From NCBI GenBank assembly GCA_964652975.1, contig CAZZCN010000002.1, positions 35,252 to 99,251 on the forward strand: DNA of 64,000 nucleotides, written 5' to 3'. Positions within the stretch are counted from its first letter, which is position 1. Each line of letters starts with the position of its first letter. A program made the translations under genes and the position numbers. The notes under the pieces are model-generated. The model ran no database searches and was not told where the DNA came from. It saw only the letters and a list, made by a program, of their open reading frames with translations. Source of the stretch: CAZZCN01 sp964652975. GTDB taxonomy: Bacteria; Bacillota; Clostridia; Saccharofermentanales; UBA5734. Below are positions 8,299-17,964 of the stretch, one piece after another.

Positions 8299-9372
8299 TT
8301 AAGATTTGATTTTATTATTGTATATTTTGGTCGCCATATTAACTATATCATTCGCTTCTTCTTCATTTTTAGCATAACATACCAAGTTTAATCCTTCTGG
8401 TTCTAAGTTCTCGCAAAGAGGCTTTATGTCCAAAGGTTCGCAATAGGCCTGCACATTTTTCCCCGCTTTTTGAATTTTTTTATAAACATCTATCCATTCT
8501 CTCGCAGGAGCAGCACCGCTCCCAGGAACCCACTGGACACAGTTTAGGTTTGGTAGCTCTAACAATCTGTCTAAATGCCTTAATGCACCCGGTCCGTCTA
8601 AATGATACATACTTGCGGGAATTAAATCCAATTCCTTTTGCAATCCGGGTATGACATAACCTTCAAAATCCTCTGCTGAAATCAAGCAACTAAAATCGCA
8701 AGATGTTACATACCAATTCTTTTGAGGATGCCAGATTCCCGTCCAATTTGTTGAACCCTCTTGAACCTTACTTATCATTGAATTTAGCTGACTAAGCATC
8801 TGTTTATGAACCTCAAAAATTTCATCAACTCGTGGATTTATTATTTCGTGGTTATCAAATACATCCATACAAAGCTCCTGTGGACCCCTAAGCGAAACTA
8901 AGCAATCCGTGCCTGGATGAAGGTCACTAACTCCGATTAAATAATCTCCCTTAGCGTCATTTATTAGTTCTTTTGTCATTTTAACAATTTGCTTCCACCA
9001 CTTGTTGTTTTCATCAAAAACAATTTTTGGAAGCTCGTTCCAATTATTCACATTGTGAATAGCCCAGCTTGTATCCTCACCAAATTCAATATCGCACCCA
9101 CATACTGCTCCTGTTAAATCCGGTCCTAAATTTGGAAAAATAGTAGGGAATGCCTCCCCTGCAAAGTATGTATTTTCAAAATAACTACGGCTTTTGGCAA
9201 TGATATAATCCATATCAAGCCAACGGTCAATTAATTTTTGTGGTATGCTGTATTCCATTTGCTTTATCTTTGATTTTGGAGCAACAATACTCATAATAGG
9301 TCGGTCATGGTTTTCCTTATTCCAAAATTCAAGCCATCTTTCTTTTACCTTTTCATAATCTTGATAAATCAT
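8299..9372 (-). CDS. UroD-fold protein, trimethylamine corrinoid protein 2 (TCP2)-like
   Basis: This 357-residue protein has the UroD-like TIM-barrel pattern seen in proteins annotated as trimethylamine corrinoid protein 2. Examples are SLRGPQELCMD, the YHLDGPGALRH strand-loop near residue 255 and VQWVPGSGAAP. Where cobalamin-dependent methyltransferases carry H-x-C, this one has H-L-D, so a Cys ligand appears to be replaced. These proteins recur in clostridial sugar loci, but I know of no established reaction. GAGGATATTA precedes the ATG. It follows the dockerin beta-helix gene by 20 bp, suggesting one transcript with GH36 and the helix protein. No corrinoid-binding protein is in the window. 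Confidence 0.65.
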   Translation of the reverse strand: MIYQDYEKVKERWLEFWNKENHDRPIMSIVAPKSKIKQMEYSIPQKLIDRWLDMDYIIAKSRSYFENTYFAGEAFPTIFPNLGPDLTGAVCGCDIEFGEDTSWAIHNVNNWNELPKIVFDENNKWWKQIVKMTKELINDAKGDYLIGVSDLHPGTDCLVSLRGPQELCMDVFDNHEIINPRVDEIFEVHKQMLSQLNSMISKVQEGSTNWTGIWHPQKNWYVTSCDFSCLISAEDFEGYVIPGLQKELDLIPASMYHLDGPGALRHLDRLLELPNLNCVQWVPGSGAAPAREWIDVYKKIQKAGKNVQAYCEPLDIKPLCENLEPEGLNLVCYAKNEEEANDIVNMATKIYNNKIKS

Positions 9373-9392
9373 TAATATCCTCGTTCCTGAAA

Positions 9393-12140
9393 TTAATTTG
9401 ATTGACTTATTAATTGAATTTCTAAAATGTGCTTTTTAATTCTCATTAAATCCGAAATAGTAACTATTCCATTTTTATCATTATCTGCAGCTTTTATTTC
9501 AATTGTTGATGGCGTTTTTAATTTTAATAGCATCTCTTTTACCGAAACTAAATCGTTCACCTGAATATCACCATCACCATTTATATCACCAGAAATCAAT
9601 AGTTTATATGTTTGCGATGTAAAATTTGGTTTTTCTGCAACTAAGGTTGTATTTGTTCCCACAGTTGAATTTGGTGATAGAATCTCATTGCCTAAAACAT
9701 CAAAAAGCATTAAAGTCACATTCGTTCCTTTTACAATGTTTGATAAACTTATAAATTCACTTACTTTTGACTTTAAAGGAATATTTGAAATAATATTTTC
9801 ACTGTTTACATTGTTTTTCAAGAAAGTAATCATTCTTTCCTCTTGCGAAAATGATAGGTCTGTTAGCACAGTGTTTCCATTTGTAAACTCAAATACAATT
9901 TGGTCTGTTGGGGCAATACTCTCTAATTGTATATTAATTTCATCATATGAAGCAATAGAATGCCAATCTTCAACAGGCCATACCTTTATACCATTTTTTG
10001 CAAGTCTTGCCTTTGCACCATTATTTGAACCCAAAACCCCTTTTATTTTTACATTTGAATAGAAATCCGTTTTAAACGAAATGGAAGGATTTGGTGAATT
10101 TTCACTTAATCTATATAACCATAAGCCCTTCCAAGTTATATGGTCGTAATGAGTCATATAGCAGTTACTTGTGTTAAAATATGCTTGATTTTGATATATA
10201 TCGGCATTAGATAAACCCCATAAACTTGTAAATGATGAAAACATATTGTTCTCAACCTGTCCAAACTTTAAATTAGATGTTTGGTTTAAAGCATTATACC
10301 CCAAAGAATTTGCCATAAAAACCGACTTGTGTGTAGCATCAAATACATCAAATAAATATGTTGTTGATTTTATTGCCGTTTCTGGTCCAACATTACCGCA
10401 TTTATCCTCTGCCGTAACCTTGTAATAATATATTGCATTTGTGTCAAATTCCTGTGTGTCTGAAAATGAATTTGTCTTGCTTTCTCCTATAAGATTAGTG
10501 TAAGAGGTTATGAAATCCTGCTTTGTTGACCTGTGAATGTTATAATGGCTAATCCCATTGCCACCATCGGTTGCACCTTGCCAGCTTAAATCCATTCCAT
10601 TATCATTTTGATTATGTGTTATGTCTAATTGGCTAATTGCCGTTGGGTTATCGCTTTCCTTTAATAGGGTATTTGAATTTAAATCAAAGCCTGTATCTGT
10701 TTTCCAATTATTAAAATTAATAAAGTTTCTGCCATAATAATTTGCACGAAAAGCTGTTCCATTATCAGAATAAAAAGAATTATTATTCATTCTTGTAATA
10801 TTTGTATCGCTTGTAAAGTTATAAATTCGTGTGGTCGTGCTAAGCCCATATAAAAAAACTATATTGTTATTTGAAAACTCATTATTTGACCACACACCAG
10901 CAGTATAAAGCTTTGTACTTAATGCAACGGTATCAATTTTATCAACAAAAATAATGTTTTCATTTACTTTTAGGTTTTGTAAGCCAGACCAATTATTTAG
11001 TGTATCGGCATTATATGAAGTAATAGCTATTTGTCCAGGTCCTATGGCTGTTTTCGCATTATTCCCCTTAACCTTATTATACATAATAGTCCCATTGCGA
11101 TTTGCCATTGTTTCAATTCCTGGACCTTTATTGTCGTGCGCATAGTTATATTGAATATTTACATTCTCGCAAGTCCAATCTATATCAAAGCCACACGCAT
11201 CATGTCCGTTATTGCTATCAGATTGGTTGTAGGCCTCATTAAACATAATATCTATGTCTGTGCTAAGAATACACCATATTGCCCCTGCACCCCAGTCAAC
11301 TCCGGTTCCTGTGTATATGCCACAATCGTGAACTAAATTCCATTTAATTGCACCATATCTTGTATGATGCAATGTGATACCTTGATTACCTGTGTTATAC
11401 ACAGTGTTATTAAATATTTTTACATATTTTAACAGCTCAATACTTCTCATATCCTGTCCCTCTGCTGTATTCCAGCCGACAGTAGAGATGCCTGCCCAAC
11501 CAACATTATATACTGTGTTGTTTTTTATAATTAGATTACTCAAAATAGTCGTTAGTCTTGTATATGGATAAACCATACTTATTTTTATACCATCACAGTT
11601 TTTGTCAACCCCTTGACCGCTGATTTCATTATCTTCTATATTAATATTAGCCCATTCACCATTGCCATTATAGTAAAACTGTATACCGGTATTTCTGTTG
11701 TAACCCGTAATAATTTCAGTTGTCGTACATTCAACGGCTAATCCCTTAATTGTCCAACCACCAATATTAGTTCCCCCTACAACTGTATAAGCATTGCTTC
11801 TTATTTTGGGCTTGTTCCCAGTTCCATAAGAGGTTAATGTTATGGGGCTTTCCTTTGTTCCAGAACCCCATAATTGAATGCTTTCATTCCAAATCTCTCC
11901 ACATTTTAGATTTATTGTGTCCCCTGCAACAAATGTTTTTGTTGATATTTTGCTTAGTGTTTTCCAAGGCGTGTTTACTGAAAGACCATTATTTGTGTCT
12001 AAGCCATTTGTATAGTCAATATAATAATTATTAGTAGCAGCACTAACTTTAAATGGCATAACCTTTTGAGAAAACATAATAAAATTGAATATTATTACAA
12101 AGCTCAATAGAAAACAAAATGCTTTATTAACCCTTTTCAT
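9393..12140 (-). CDS. Secreted beta-helix protein with FN3, WP-module and dockerin
   Basis: About 915 residues. A signal peptide (MKRVNKAFCFLLSF onward, ending near VSAA) is followed by a DUF1565-like start (YYIDYTNG) and a right-handed parallel beta-helix to about residue 490. A fibronectin type III domain covers about 503-595. A module at about 601-770 carries GAKARLAKNGIKVWP and DW; I find the same module in neighbouring proteins. A dockerin lies at about 855-913 with two Ca-binding repeats, GDINGDGDIQVNDL and DNDKNGIVTISDL. The protein probably acts on or binds plant polysaccharide outside the cell and may dock to a cohesin; no cohesin is in the window. The start is ambiguous: GTG at 12152 or ATG at 12140, with AAAGGG 2 or 14 nt upstream. 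A broken paralogue lies at 25771-26642. Confidence 0.8.
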   Translation of the reverse strand: MKRVNKAFCFLLSFVIIFNFIMFSQKVMPFKVSAATNNYYIDYTNGLDTNNGLSVNTPWKTLSKISTKTFVAGDTINLKCGEIWNESIQLWGSGTKESPITLTSYGTGNKPKIRSNAYTVVGGTNIGGWTIKGLAVECTTTEIITGYNRNTGIQFYYNGNGEWANINIEDNEISGQGVDKNCDGIKISMVYPYTRLTTILSNLIIKNNTVYNVGWAGISTVGWNTAEGQDMRSIELLKYVKIFNNTVYNTGNQGITLHHTRYGAIKWNLVHDCGIYTGTGVDWGAGAIWCILSTDIDIMFNEAYNQSDSNNGHDACGFDIDWTCENVNIQYNYAHDNKGPGIETMANRNGTIMYNKVKGNNAKTAIGPGQIAITSYNADTLNNWSGLQNLKVNENIIFVDKIDTVALSTKLYTAGVWSNNEFSNNNIVFLYGLSTTTRIYNFTSDTNITRMNNNSFYSDNGTAFRANYYGRNFINFNNWKTDTGFDLNSNTLLKESDNPTAISQLDITHNQNDNGMDLSWQGATDGGNGISHYNIHRSTKQDFITSYTNLIGESKTNSFSDTQEFDTNAIYYYKVTAEDKCGNVGPETAIKSTTYLFDVFDATHKSVFMANSLGYNALNQTSNLKFGQVENNMFSSFTSLWGLSNADIYQNQAYFNTSNCYMTHYDHITWKGLWLYRLSENSPNPSISFKTDFYSNVKIKGVLGSNNGAKARLAKNGIKVWPVEDWHSIASYDEINIQLESIAPTDQIVFEFTNGNTVLTDLSFSQEERMITFLKNNVNSENIISNIPLKSKVSEFISLSNIVKGTNVTLMLFDVLGNEILSPNSTVGTNTTLVAEKPNFTSQTYKLLISGDINGDGDIQVNDLVSVKEMLLKLKTPSTIEIKAADNDKNGIVTISDLMRIKKHILEIQLISQSN

Positions 12141-12167
12141 TATAAAACCCACAACCCTTTTTGTTTA

Positions 12168-14255
12168 TTATTTTTTATCCATCTCAAAAACGCAGGCACT
12201 GTATTTATTCTTTAATTTTATAGTTAATATGCTGTTTTCTTTGTTGAATGTTGCAATCTTTAAAGCTTCGTTTGGATAGCTCAATTTAATTTCAAATTCA
12301 CTACTATTTAAAATATTAATCTTTATATTAATTGTGGACTTTTTGCTTGCCAATCGCCATATTGCAACAAATATTTTATCTTCACTTTGCAATCCAAGAC
12401 AAAGAAACTCACTTTCTGTTTTTGGTAATCCAATAGGCCAAAAGGGTGTTGATATTGGAATGTAATTTCTAATCTTTTTGTAAAAATCCAGCCCTTCCTT
12501 TATCTTATCAAAACACTTATTATTAACTTGTGCTAAGTGTCCGCTTTGGTGTATTCTAAGTAACATTGCATTGACCATATTAAAAACTGTTTCTTTTTCA
12601 TTTGCATCCTTCAAAGGATATGACCAAACAGCAGCCTGTTCAGGAGTTACAACCGTCGGAGCAGCCGCTGCAATGGTAGCATATTTTTTATAATCTGTTT
12701 GGTCGCTTGTTGACTGAATGCTATGTCTTGATAACAATGCATAGTCCATTCTTAGTCCTCCGCTACCACAGTTTTCAACAACCAAATTCGGATATTTTAC
12801 AAAAACATCATCTAACCATTTTAAATATGCACGATTGTGCTGTAAAAGTCCATCTCCAAAGCTATCAGCTTTAAGCTCTGTTCCACATCCTGCATTAATG
12901 TTATAGTCCATTTTTATATAACCAACACCATATTCACTTACTAACCTATCAATAACTGAATGTGCAAATGAAGCAACTTGCGGATTTCTAAAATCTAATT
13001 GATAGCGTGAGTGGTCAATAATAGGCTTACCATGTCTGCAAAAAAACCAATCCTTTGAAACCTTGCTTGTCATCGGGCAATTAATACCCATAACCTCTAA
13101 CTCCAACCAAAGACCTGCAACCATTCCCTTGCTCTTTATGTATTGGATTACCTCTTCAACGCCATTTGGAAATCGACTTTTTGAAGGCAACCATTCACCT
13201 ACACTATCCCACCAAAACCCATCCGAATACCATCCAGCATCTATACAAAAATATTCACAGCCGGCTTTGAATGCGGCATCAATTAGGGGTATAAGCTTTT
13301 CTGTTGTAGGGTCTCCAAAAAGACAATTCATATAATCATTGAAAATGATTGGCAAATTAACATTATCCTCATTAGGTCTGCGAATTGCTCTGCGATATTG
13401 TGTCATTATGCCGATGACATCATCAAACCCTTGATTTGAAAAAGCAATACAAATAGGGACAGTTATAAATTGTTCATTTGGTTTTAAAGACTTCCACCAA
13501 TGGTTTTCGTTTTCGGTAGGACCGCTAAGCTGTAAATAAAGGTGATCCGTTATATCCCCTATCTCCCACTGCCATGAACCATTATTCTCAATCTGAAACA
13601 TTATATGTTGGTTGCTTTTTGTGTTTTCTATGTAGCCAACAGGTAAATATTCATTTGTAGACCAAGTTCCGGTATTGTGAATGCTTATTCGGTTTGTTGT
13701 AAAAGAAAAGACCTTAGATAGTCCTAATTCATATAAATTATATGAATGCCACATAACCTCCCCATACCAAGTATTATGAGGAATCTGCACCTTTATTTTA
13801 TCCTGCCAATTACCATCGCCCTCTTTATCAAATCCTACGAGCTTAAAAGAGCTTATATACTCTATCCCCTGCTCTGCATTTGATATATTTTCCACTTGCG
13901 TCCAAGCACGAATTGCACCTATTCCATTAAAAAACTGATAGTGGCAAATCACTATAAATTCTTCATTGCCGCAAATCATTTCTAATTTTTGGCCATAGTT
14001 ATTTTTATACTCATTATACTTAAAATATTTTAAATCAGATGCCGGTGAAGTTCCTGTGTGCTTAGCACCGTGATGGTCATTTTGATTTTTTCCCGTAACT
14101 TGAAATTCAAAACAAGAAAACCACTTTTTAGCATACTGTTCAATCAATTCCTCGCAAAAAGGTTCATTAGAAATATGAAGGAGCTTTAAATAGCCCTCAT
14201 CGTCAACCTCAAAAACAACATTCATTCCATTTTCCGAAAATTTGAGCAATTCCAT
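12168..14255 (-). CDS. Alpha-galactosidase-like glycoside hydrolase, family GH36
   Basis: This 695-residue protein has the GH36 layout of an N-terminal beta-sandwich, a TIM barrel and a C-terminal sandwich. Within the barrel, FCIDAGWYSDGFWWD begins near 337 and YIKMDYN places the nucleophile at Asp450. STSDQTDY near 515-522 supplies the acid/base Asp518, equivalent to the SDNTD motif. NCGSGGLRMD is also family-typical. It has no signal peptide, so it should act in the cytoplasm on imported alpha-galactosides. KMDYN rather than KWDMN, and the short N-terminal domain, suggest a subgroup away from classical raffinose enzymes. GGGAGTTG precedes the ATG. It leads the GH36, beta-helix and TCP2 set. 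Confidence 0.85.
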   Translation of the reverse strand: MELLKFSENGMNVVFEVDDEGYLKLLHISNEPFCEELIEQYAKKWFSCFEFQVTGKNQNDHHGAKHTGTSPASDLKYFKYNEYKNNYGQKLEMICGNEEFIVICHYQFFNGIGAIRAWTQVENISNAEQGIEYISSFKLVGFDKEGDGNWQDKIKVQIPHNTWYGEVMWHSYNLYELGLSKVFSFTTNRISIHNTGTWSTNEYLPVGYIENTKSNQHIMFQIENNGSWQWEIGDITDHLYLQLSGPTENENHWWKSLKPNEQFITVPICIAFSNQGFDDVIGIMTQYRRAIRRPNEDNVNLPIIFNDYMNCLFGDPTTEKLIPLIDAAFKAGCEYFCIDAGWYSDGFWWDSVGEWLPSKSRFPNGVEEVIQYIKSKGMVAGLWLELEVMGINCPMTSKVSKDWFFCRHGKPIIDHSRYQLDFRNPQVASFAHSVIDRLVSEYGVGYIKMDYNINAGCGTELKADSFGDGLLQHNRAYLKWLDDVFVKYPNLVVENCGSGGLRMDYALLSRHSIQSTSDQTDYKKYATIAAAAPTVVTPEQAAVWSYPLKDANEKETVFNMVNAMLLRIHQSGHLAQVNNKCFDKIKEGLDFYKKIRNYIPISTPFWPIGLPKTESEFLCLGLQSEDKIFVAIWRLASKKSTINIKINILNSSEFEIKLSYPNEALKIATFNKENSILTIKLKNKYSACVFEMDKK

Positions 14256-14297
14256 TTTTTACAACTCCCAAAAACACCAGTTTCCTATTTAGACAAT

Positions 14298-14339
14298 GTG
14301 CGTTTCCGAAATATATAAAATATTTTTTCAGAAACGCAC
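14298..14339 (-). promoter_or_regulatory. 14-bp stem hairpin between the binding-protein and GH36 genes
   Basis: GTGCGTTTCCGAAA (14298-14311) pairs with TTTCAGAAACGCAC (14326-14339) with one mismatch and a 14-nt AT loop. No clean U-tract follows on the minus strand. It starts 5 bp after the solute-binding-protein stop. Hairpins here commonly stabilise the upstream message, so that the binding protein is made in excess over downstream genes. Confidence 0.6.
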
Positions 14340-14344
14340 TATTA

Positions 14345-15922
14345 TTACTTAGATATCCCTGCTGCTTTTTTATTCATCAAATCAGCAAACTGGCTTCCGC
14401 CCATTGAATTGTATTCATTTACAAAATTTTGCCAATCAGAGTCAAAATTACTTGACTTATAAACTAATTTAACAATCTCATCTAAAACAAATTGGGTCAT
14501 TTTACTTCGTTTTGCAACCGGAAATTCATTGTTAGAAACGTAAACTCTTGAAAGTGGATTTGGCACTACAACAGCATCGTTTACTTTTAAGGTTTCAAGC
14601 ATTATCTCTCTTAAAGGCTTTTCGTCATAGTAAAAATCTTGGTCCCAATTAACTAAATTTTTAATGGCTACTGTTCCGTCAACTGTCTCAATAAAATTTG
14701 GATAGCCGGTAGCTTCCTTTGGAATTAGGTTAACTATTTTATTATTCTCTTTTTTATAGTGAGTTCCTTCTATCCCATATCTATTTAAATTAACCCCTTC
14801 GTCCGATAGAAGAAAATCCAAAATCATCAATGCTCTTTGCTTTTTGTCGTCATCAATGTCGGCATTTATTGATGTAAAAGCAAAATAGTTCTCCATTGCA
14901 TCAAGTCTTTGCTTTCCATCAACCCCTTTTAGTGGCGGAAGATATGTAAATACATCCTCAGGTTTTTTATCTTTATAAACCTTTTTGAAGTCATTATAGT
15001 AGGTTTCATACCAGCCTCCACCATTTAGTGTCATAATACCAATTTTGCCTGTTATAAATTTATCTATTTTAGCAGAATAATTTGTGGTGAAAAACTCAGG
15101 GTCTAAAATCTTTTCGTCATATAGTTTTTTGTAAAAGGTAACGGCGTTCTTCATTTCGGGGCTAATAACCTCTTGTGTCCACTTATCTCCAGCTTTCTTC
15201 CAATTGTTTAAGCTCGCTCCAAAGGCATTAAAAATCGGATAAGCCCAATACACTCCATCGTCGCCTGTGCAATATCCAAATGTGTCTTTTTTTCCATTTT
15301 TATCGGGATCATTATTCGCAAATGCCTTAACAACATTATAAAACTCATCTATTGTTGTAGGAATTTTAAGATTTAAATTTGAAAGCCAATCCTTCCTTAT
15401 CCAAGTTAAATGACTATTGTGATATTTAATGTCACGGTTCTCAGCTTTAATTGGAATTCCATAAACCTTTCCATCCTGTAATGATTTTAAATCTCCAAAC
15501 TCAGTGACCCTCTTTTGAATATTTGGATAATCCTTCAAATAACTGTCAAGCGGTAATACAATCTCTTCTCTCATCCACTTTTCATAGGTTTCAGGACGCT
15601 CAAATAAATAGCTTGTAAATATGTCTGGCACATCACCAGATGCAATATACATATTTAATTTGTCTTCCCAATTGTTCCAAGTTGCTGTAAGTGGTTTAAA
15701 GGTTACCTTAAATTTATCCTTGTAATATTTAAAAATATCCCCAGTTTCATCCTCTGATACTCGTGGAAAAACCCACCCAAAAACACTAAGCTCAATTTGT
15801 TTTAAATCAGCAATATTTTTTGAGGAAACTGTTTTTGTTGGTGTAGTCTTGCAACCTGCAAATACTATTAACATTAATGCAATTGCCAAAAATAAGCTTA
15901 CAAATTTAATTATTCTTTTCAA
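14345..15922 (-). CDS. Extracellular sugar-binding lipoprotein of an ABC importer (LplA type)
   Basis: This lipoprotein of about 525 residues has a positively charged start, a hydrophobic core and the lipobox IVFAGC, so the mature protein is anchored by Cys. The family-1 solute-binding fold is supported by its size and by segments such as YKDKFKVTFKPL, TWNNWEDKLNMYIASGDVPD and DEGVNLNRYGIEGTHY, which are typical of the long LplA/YtcQ binding proteins for oligosaccharides. I choose the TTG at 15920-15922 because AAGGAG lies 8 nt before it; the GTG at 15931 overlaps that site. The two permease genes follow the classical lplB-lplC-lplA order on this strand. No ATPase is present; such systems usually share MsmK/UgpC. 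Confidence 0.87.
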   Translation of the reverse strand: MKRIIKFVSLFLAIALMLIVFAGCKTTPTKTVSSKNIADLKQIELSVFGWVFPRVSEDETGDIFKYYKDKFKVTFKPLTATWNNWEDKLNMYIASGDVPDIFTSYLFERPETYEKWMREEIVLPLDSYLKDYPNIQKRVTEFGDLKSLQDGKVYGIPIKAENRDIKYHNSHLTWIRKDWLSNLNLKIPTTIDEFYNVVKAFANNDPDKNGKKDTFGYCTGDDGVYWAYPIFNAFGASLNNWKKAGDKWTQEVISPEMKNAVTFYKKLYDEKILDPEFFTTNYSAKIDKFITGKIGIMTLNGGGWYETYYNDFKKVYKDKKPEDVFTYLPPLKGVDGKQRLDAMENYFAFTSINADIDDDKKQRALMILDFLLSDEGVNLNRYGIEGTHYKKENNKIVNLIPKEATGYPNFIETVDGTVAIKNLVNWDQDFYYDEKPLREIMLETLKVNDAVVVPNPLSRVYVSNNEFPVAKRSKMTQFVLDEIVKLVYKSSNFDSDWQNFVNEYNSMGGSQFADLMNKKAAGISK

Positions 15923-15940
15923 ACTAATCACTCCTTATTA

Positions 15941-16819
15941 TTAATTTTTTACCGAACCTATCAATACACCTTTTACAAAGTGCTTTTGAACAAATGGATA
16001 AACAATAATTATGGGCAAAACCGAAATCATAATAACTGCCATTTTAATGTTTTCTTGGCTCATATACTTATCTATATTTAACGATATACTCTTTGTAATA
16101 TCGGTTTCACTATTAACGATTATTTCCCTTAAAACTAAGGTAAGCGGCCACAGCTTTGCATTATTCAAAAAAAGCATTGGTGCAAACCAATCATTCCATT
16201 TTGAAACAGCTGTAAATAGTCCAATTGTTGCCAAGGCGGGCATTGAAAGAGGCATAATAATTTGAATATACGTTCTAAAATAACCTGCTCCGTCTATCTT
16301 AGCTGATTCCTCTAATTCCTTAGGCAATTCCTTGAAAAATGATATTAGAACAAATATCCACCAGGTGTTTACTGCATAAGGAATAATTAATACTAAGATA
16401 TTGTCAATTAAATTAAGACTTTTTATAAGCAAATAGTATGGAACTAAGCCACCGCTAAAAAACATTGTAATTAATATCATTGTAAAAATTAAATTTCTAC
16501 CAGGAAGCTCTTTTTTCGTTAATACACAAGCAATCATAGATGTAACAAACATTTGATACACAGTTGTTATCAAGGTCGTATAAATTGAAACCCAAGATGC
16601 TTGCATTAGCTTTGCGGTAGAAAGAACATAAGCAAAAGCATCAAAGGTAATTCTTGTGGGAAAAATTCTAATTGTGTTTTTAACAGCATCCTCATATGGC
16701 ATAATTGAACCTAACAATACATGCCAAAATGGATAAAGCGTTAATAGTGCTAACATTAGCAAAAAGATAGTGTTTAAAACATCAAAAATCTTCTCACCCA
16801 TTGTCTTTCTTATCCTCAT
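15941..16819 (-). CDS. Sugar ABC transporter permease, CUT1 family (LplC/YtcP type)
   Basis: This 292-residue protein has six predicted membrane helices. The EAA loop near residues 185-205 (ELEESAKIDGAGYFRTYIQIIMP) contacts the shared ATPase. TLYPFWHVLLGS at the N-terminus and the end FVKGVLIGSVKN are typical of the LplC/YtcP branch. AGAGGAGTTTT precedes the ATG. It ends 18 bp before the binding-protein start and begins 24 bp after the other permease, so the three form one transcription unit importing an oligosaccharide. Confidence 0.9.
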   Translation of the reverse strand: MRIRKTMGEKIFDVLNTIFLLMLALLTLYPFWHVLLGSIMPYEDAVKNTIRIFPTRITFDAFAYVLSTAKLMQASWVSIYTTLITTVYQMFVTSMIACVLTKKELPGRNLIFTMILITMFFSGGLVPYYLLIKSLNLIDNILVLIIPYAVNTWWIFVLISFFKELPKELEESAKIDGAGYFRTYIQIIMPLSMPALATIGLFTAVSKWNDWFAPMLFLNNAKLWPLTLVLREIIVNSETDITKSISLNIDKYMSQENIKMAVIMISVLPIIIVYPFVQKHFVKGVLIGSVKN

Positions 16820-16843
16820 AAAACTCCTCTCTTTCTAATAAAA

Positions 16844-17818
16844 TCAATAAATACCGTTCCCAGATATTTTTTTAGCCAGCTTGTTGGCTAACAATAAAAG
16901 ACCTAAATTAATTATATTTTTAATTAATCCAACCGCTGTTCCAATCTCAAATGACGAACCGCTTATACCAACACGAATAATATATGTATCAATTATCTCA
17001 CCGACATCACGAACCATTGGATTTAGCATTGTATATACCTGGTCAAAGTCACTATTCATCATTCCACCTATTGTCAAAATCAGAAGCATTGTTATAGTAG
17101 TTGCCATTGATGGTAAGGTAATATGAATTGCCTGTTTAAAGCGTCCTGCTCCGTCTATAACTGCCGCCTCATACATTTCGCTATTAATAGAAGATATTGC
17201 GGCCAAATATATAATTGAGCTAAATCCAATTTCCTTCCAAATACCACTTGCTACAAGTAGACCTCTAAAATATTGTTTGTTACTAAGAAAATCAACTTGT
17301 GTCATTCCTAAAGATGACAAAATACTATTTACCAATCCACTATTGCCTAATAGCGTTTGAAAAATTCCAAAAATAACTATCCAAGATATAAAATGCGGCA
17401 AATATACAATTGTCTGTATTGTTTTTTTAAACCAAACTTTACGAACCTCATTTAGTAGCAAGGCTAAAATAATTGGCGCAGGAAAACCAAATAAAAGACG
17501 GTAAAGGTTAATTATTATTGTGTTGTAAAAAACACCCCAAAATTCCTTATCAGCAAAGATTGTTTCAAACCACTTGAAGCCTACCCAAGGGCTATTTAAA
17601 ATACCCATCTTAAAGTATAAGTCCTTAAATGCAACCATTATTCCATACATAGGTGAATACACAAAGATTATGTAGAACAATATAGCAGGTAATGCCATTA
17701 AATAAAGTGCTTTATATCTCCACATCTTTTGAAGTAGATTAAAAAACCTTGCTTTTACATTGATTTTTTCTTCACTATTTGCTTTTTTAGATTTAGTTAT
17801 AATATTTAGAGTGTCCAT
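16844..17818 (-). CDS. Sugar ABC transporter permease, CUT1 family (LplB/YteP type)
   Basis: About 324 residues with six membrane helices. The start region YKALYLMALPAILFYIIFVYSPMYG is diagnostic of LplB/YteP permeases, and the EAA loop EMYEAAVIDGAGRFKQAIHITLP is intact. I place the start at the ATG of MDTLNIITK because GAGGGAG lies 6 nt upstream; the frame has a TTG seven codons earlier. It is the first gene of the importer unit. The 146-bp gap between it and the YesN gene (which precedes it on this strand) is AT-rich and probably holds the importer promoter, the likely target of the YesN regulator. Confidence 0.88.
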   Translation of the reverse strand: MDTLNIITKSKKANSEEKINVKARFFNLLQKMWRYKALYLMALPAILFYIIFVYSPMYGIMVAFKDLYFKMGILNSPWVGFKWFETIFADKEFWGVFYNTIIINLYRLLFGFPAPIILALLLNEVRKVWFKKTIQTIVYLPHFISWIVIFGIFQTLLGNSGLVNSILSSLGMTQVDFLSNKQYFRGLLVASGIWKEIGFSSIIYLAAISSINSEMYEAAVIDGAGRFKQAIHITLPSMATTITMLLILTIGGMMNSDFDQVYTMLNPMVRDVGEIIDTYIIRVGISGSSFEIGTAVGLIKNIINLGLLLLANKLAKKISGNGIY

Positions 17819-17964
17819 TTCAAACTCCCTCGTAAACAAAGCTTTATAAAATATTTTTTTTAATTTCTATGATGTAATTATATAGCTTTTATTATAAATA
17901 CAAAATGTTTTCTTGTTAGTCTGTTTTGTAAATATATTAGACACTTAAAGATAAAACACTTATT